Below are positions 58,017 through 60,542 of a stretch of 60,542 nt of DNA, in pieces. The stretch lies in assembly GCF_001544135.1 (NCBI RefSeq), contig NZ_BCPV01000013.1, positions 1 through 60,542 on the forward strand. Direction: 5' to 3'. Under the pieces are notes generated by a model. It was not told where the DNA came from. It was given only the letters and a program-made list of their open reading frames with translations, and ran no database searches. A program made the position numbers and the translations under genes. Within the stretch, counting starts at the first letter, position 1; each line of letters starts with the position of its first letter. The stretch comes from Geobacillus zalihae NBRC 101842. GTDB taxonomy: Bacteria; Bacillota; Bacilli; Bacillales; Anoxybacillaceae.

Positions 58017-58050
58017 GAAAAAAGAGAGGGAGGCCCCTCTCTTTTACCGG
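58017..58050 (-). terminator. ymfJ terminator
   Basis: On the minus strand AAAGAGAGGG pairs with CCCTCTCTTT around a 4-nt loop, then TTTC. Confidence 0.85.
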
Positions 58051-58054
58051 GTGA

Positions 58055-58303
58055 TTATTTTTGTTGGACCAGCTTGACCATCATGTTGGCAAGGGCGTGC
58101 TGCTCTTTTTCATCCGCAACGCTCCAAAGATCAGCGAGCACCCGTTCTTCCGGGTTTTTCGGGTCGACGTGTTTCGCCAAATAATCCCCGATTTGGTAAG
58201 CGACATCTGTGATCACTTGCTGGGTCAATCCTTGCTGTTGCGCTTGTTCTAAACGTTCCGCCAAAAAGTCTTTCCATTGTTCAAAGTTATCCAGTACCGA
58301 CAT
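58055..58303 (-). CDS. ymfJ: DUF3243 protein YmfJ
   Basis: An 82-residue helical protein starting MSVLDNFEQWKDFLAERLEQ, with AKHVDPKNPEERVLADLW in the middle. Family DUF3243; function unknown. ATG at 58303 after AAGGAGGGATTGAC. Conserved between ymfI and ymfK. Confidence 0.92.
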   Translation of the reverse strand: MSVLDNFEQWKDFLAERLEQAQQQGLTQQVITDVAYQIGDYLAKHVDPKNPEERVLADLWSVADEKEQHALANMMVKLVQQK

Positions 58304-58365
58304 GTCAATCCCTCCTTGTTGAATGTTTCAAGGATAGTTTGCCTGCCGAACCGGAAAATATACGT

Positions 58366-59082
58366 TCAACAATACCAGCCGCCGTTGACGGAAATGACTT
58401 GGCCGGTGATATACGAAGCGCCATCAGACAGCAAAAACGCCACCGTTTCCGCCACCTCATCCGGGGTGCCGAGCCGGCCGGCTGGAATTTCGTCAGTGAG
58501 CGCTTCCAGCTCCTCAGGACGAAACACCCGCAGCATATCGGTATCAATCGCCCCCGGTGCAACAGCGTTGACGCGAATGCCGCTTGGGGCAAGCTCCTTG
58601 GCCAGCGCCTTGGCAAACGCGTTCTGCCCTCCCTTTGTCATCGAGTACACCGCCTCGCATGAAGCGCCGCACAATCCCCAAATCGAGGAAATGAACACAA
58701 TATGACCGCGCTTTCTCGCCACCATTGATGGGATCAGCCTTTTGATGAGCAACACCGGGCTTGTCATGTGAAGCCGCACCATCCGCTCGATTAATTCATC
58801 GTTCATGTCGGTCAACAATCCGTAATAGCTTGCACCGCTGTTGTAAACGATGGCATCAACCGGGCGATCGATTTGCGAAACGAGCTTTTCCACCCCATCC
58901 GGTGCCGACAAATCGGCCTCAATCGGCACAATATGCACATCGTTAAGCTCTTCTTTCAGCGCTTCAACAGGCGCCCGTCGCCGATAGTAATGGAGAAAAA
59001 GTCCGTACCCCTCCCGAGCGAGCACACGGGCGATGCTTTGTCCGATGCCTCCAGAGGCTCCCGTAATCAAGGCGTAGCGCAT
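58366..59082 (-). CDS. ymfI: short-chain dehydrogenase/reductase YmfI (FabG-like)
   Basis: A 238-residue NAD(P)-dependent reductase. Cofactor motif [12 protein letters not shown] near residue 8, NSGAS at the fourth strand, catalytic Ser in FISSIWG and YxxxK as YSMTK. Annotated in relatives as 3-oxoacyl-ACP reductase-like; substrate uncertain. ATG at 59082; an in-frame extension to 59109 overlaps the ribosome binding site (AAAAAGGAGAGG) and was rejected. Confidence 0.93.
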   Translation of the reverse strand: MRYALITGASGGIGQSIARVLAREGYGLFLHYYRRRAPVEALKEELNDVHIVPIEADLSAPDGVEKLVSQIDRPVDAIVYNSGASYYGLLTDMNDELIERMVRLHMTSPVLLIKRLIPSMVARKRGHIVFISSIWGLCGASCEAVYSMTKGGQNAFAKALAKELAPSGIRVNAVAPGAIDTDMLRVFRPEELEALTDEIPAGRLGTPDEVAETVAFLLSDGASYITGQVISVNGGWYC

Positions 59083-59103
59083 GAAACCATCCTCTCCTTT
59101 TTG

Positions 59104-59142
59104 CCGCAAAAAAGCATCCTTCTCAGGAAGGATGCCTTATTG
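59104..59142 (-). terminator. ymfH terminator
   Basis: On the minus strand AAGGCATCCTT pairs with AAGGATGCTT around a short loop, followed by TTTTG. The stem begins at the ymfH stop codon. Confidence 0.85.
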
Positions 59143-60426
59143 CCCTTTTGGAACGACTTCGCAAACCGCGATTTGCGAATCGCGGAAGCAAGAAGAGGCA
59201 ACCGCCGAGATATCGTCCATGGCAAGGGATGAAAGCGCCGGCAAAATGTCAAACAAGTTGGATCCGTAAAACGCGTAGCGCGTAAACTGGTTGGCGATGT
59301 ATTCCGGCGAGTTGAGCGCGCGCAAAAAGGCGCCGATTTTTTTCTTTTTCACCCGTTCAAACTCTTCCTTTTTGACTGCTTCCGACGAAAACGACAGCAG
59401 CACCGTTTGAATTTCCGAAGCGAGCCGTTCAGCGTCCCTTGTATCGCCGCCGATCAACGCGAAGCCGAACCCGCGCTCTTCTGTATAATCGTACATAAAT
59501 GTATCATCGATCAATCCTTCGCGGTACAGCCGTTCATAATGCGGCGAGCTTTTTCCAAACAAATAGTCCAATGCGACGTGGAAGGCAAGCTCATGCCGAA
59601 GTTTTTGTTCGCCGGCTTCAGGAACGGACGGCGCTTTGATGCCGACAAAGCACTTGTTCGTCTGCACATGCATCGGAATCACTTTTTTCTTTTCCGCTAC
59701 TGCGCTCGGTTCTTCATACGCAAATCGCTTCACTTCCGGAGCTTGCGGGAACGACTTTTTCGCCTGGTTGTCGCGGATTTGCTGCATGATTTTTTGTTCA
59801 TCGACCGGGCCGACGACAAACAAAAGCATGTTGCTCGGGTGGTAAAACGTTTCGTAGCACTCATACAGCAACTCTTTCGTAATTTGGGCGATCGATTCAA
59901 CTGTGCCGGCGATGTCGATTTTGACCGGATGGTTGTGATACATGCTTTCGATGGCGCCGAAATAGACGCGCCAGTCTGGGTTGTCGTCGTACATCCGGAT
60001 TTCCTGGCCGATGATCCCTTTTTCTTTTTCCACTGTCTTATCGGAAAAGTACGGGCTTTGCACAAAATCGATCAACGTTTCCAAGTTTTTCTCGACGTTG
60101 TCGGTGCTTGAGAACAAATAGGCGGTGCGGGTGAACGTCGTAAAGGCGTTCGCCGAGGCGCCTTGTTTGCTGAACTGCTGAAACACGTCGCCGTCTTCTT
60201 TTTCAAACAGCTTATGCTCCAAAAAATGGGCGATGCCGTCCGGAACGCGCTTCATCTCCGTTTTACCGAGCGGGACGAACTGGTTGTCGACCGAACCGTA
60301 GTTCGTGGTGAATGTCGCATACGTTTTGTTGAATCCTTTTTTCGGCAAAATGTACACGTCAAGGCCGTTGTCCATTTTTTCATAAAACAGCTCTTCGTGC
60401 AGCGTCTCATACACCCGTTTTTCCAT
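59137..60426 (-). CDS. ymfH: M16-family zinc peptidase YmfH
   Basis: A 429-residue inverzincin-type peptidase. The metal motif HFLEH (PDGIAHFLEHKLFEKE) is intact, with downstream Glu in the EKEKGIIGQEIRMYDD region. Pairs with the inactive partner YmfG, whose end overlaps this start by 20 nt, so the two are co-translated. Probable role in peptide processing or turnover. Confidence 0.95.
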   Translation of the reverse strand: MEKRVYETLHEELFYEKMDNGLDVYILPKKGFNKTYATFTTNYGSVDNQFVPLGKTEMKRVPDGIAHFLEHKLFEKEDGDVFQQFSKQGASANAFTTFTRTAYLFSSTDNVEKNLETLIDFVQSPYFSDKTVEKEKGIIGQEIRMYDDNPDWRVYFGAIESMYHNHPVKIDIAGTVESIAQITKELLYECYETFYHPSNMLLFVVGPVDEQKIMQQIRDNQAKKSFPQAPEVKRFAYEEPSAVAEKKKVIPMHVQTNKCFVGIKAPSVPEAGEQKLRHELAFHVALDYLFGKSSPHYERLYREGLIDDTFMYDYTEERGFGFALIGGDTRDAERLASEIQTVLLSFSSEAVKKEEFERVKKKKIGAFLRALNSPEYIANQFTRYAFYGSNLFDILPALSSLAMDDISAVASSCFRDSQIAVCEVVPKGQ

Positions 60427-60542
60427 CTTCCGTCGCCTCCATTCCGGTCAAAAAGTACACCGTATCAAGCTTCACCTTGTCAGCGACGCGCACCACATCC
60501 TCGCGCGTCACTTGATCGGTGCCGGCCATCCATTCATCGATC
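60407..60542 (-). CDS. ymfG: M16-family protein YmfG, C-terminal end
   Basis: Only the last 44 codons are inside the window. The frame reads IDEWMAGTDQVTREDVVRVA and then DKVKLDTVYFLTG, ending TEDGKTGV-stop with TGA at 60407-60409, inside ymfH. It matches the expected YmfG, the M16 partner that lacks the metal motif. Identity rests on this fragment and synteny. Confidence 0.75.
   Translation of the reverse strand, partial: IDEWMAGTDQVTREDVVRVADKVKLDTVYFLTGMEATEDGKTGV

Overview
The window looks like the chromosome of a thermophilic Geobacillus-type bacillus. GC content is high, ribosome binding sites are strong (AAGGAGG type) with many GTG and TTG starts, sporulation genes are present (spoVK, cotE, spoVS, sirA, a Spo0E-like gene), and gene order follows the Bacillus subtilis ymf-recA-rny-mutSL-miaA-hfq-spoVK-glnRA-lexA-tkt-ccdA segment. 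Almost every gene is on the minus strand, so the native reading order runs from high to low coordinates.

Layout in native order (high to low). 60.5-54.3 kb: M16 peptidase pair ymfG/ymfH, an SDR reductase (ymfI), ymfJ, ymfK, rodZ, pgsA and cinA. 54.1-49.2 kb: recA with its promoter and a LexA-like box, split into three exons by two group II introns. Intron 2 carries a reverse transcriptase/maturase with an HNH domain; intron 1 carries only a collapsed relic of such a gene. 49.0-39 kb: rny, ymdB, spoVS (SigmaH promoter), a dipeptidase, korA/korB, miaB, ricA and cotE (SigmaE and SigmaK promoter candidates). 39-34.4 kb: the mutS-mutL mismatch-repair operon. 34.2-28 kb: an accessory stretch with a LysM/NlpC-P60 cell-wall hydrolase, a BCCT osmolyte transporter (plus strand), a DHA2 drug exporter and a chemotaxis receptor with a SigmaD promoter. 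27.6-25.1 kb: miaA, hfq, spoVK.

25-17.3 kb: a six-gene acyl-CoA catabolic operon (acyl-CoA ligase, acyl-CoA dehydrogenase, CaiB-type CoA transferase, second ligase, 3-hydroxyacyl-CoA dehydrogenase, thiolase) closed by a strong terminator. It sits between spoVK and hflX, which are closer together in B. subtilis. 17.2-14.7 kb: a Uma2-type nuclease-fold gene, an EamA transporter and, convergent to it, a TRIC-type channel gene. Between the last two lies a 241-bp element with 13-bp terminal inverted repeats and a nested set of strong hairpins, which no gene here explains. 14.6-10.2 kb: hflX, ynbB, glnR, glnA. 10.1-8.4 kb: lexA diverges from yneA-yneB with three LexA boxes between them. 8.3-0 kb: ynzC, tkt, sirA, yneF, a yheI/yheH heterodimeric ABC exporter (yheH frameshifted at an A7 run), a 59-codon Spo0E-like gene on the plus strand, and ccdA.

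Functional themes are DNA repair and SOS (recA, lexA, yneA, mutSL, cinA), RNA metabolism (rny, hfq, miaA, miaB, ricA), sporulation and cell envelope. The most unusual locus is the doubly intron-split recA. Its two insertion sites are almost the same 15-nt sequence, and the two introns share an identical 39-nt domain V region. No tRNA, rRNA or CRISPR array was seen. All calls come from reading the sequence; no database search was run.
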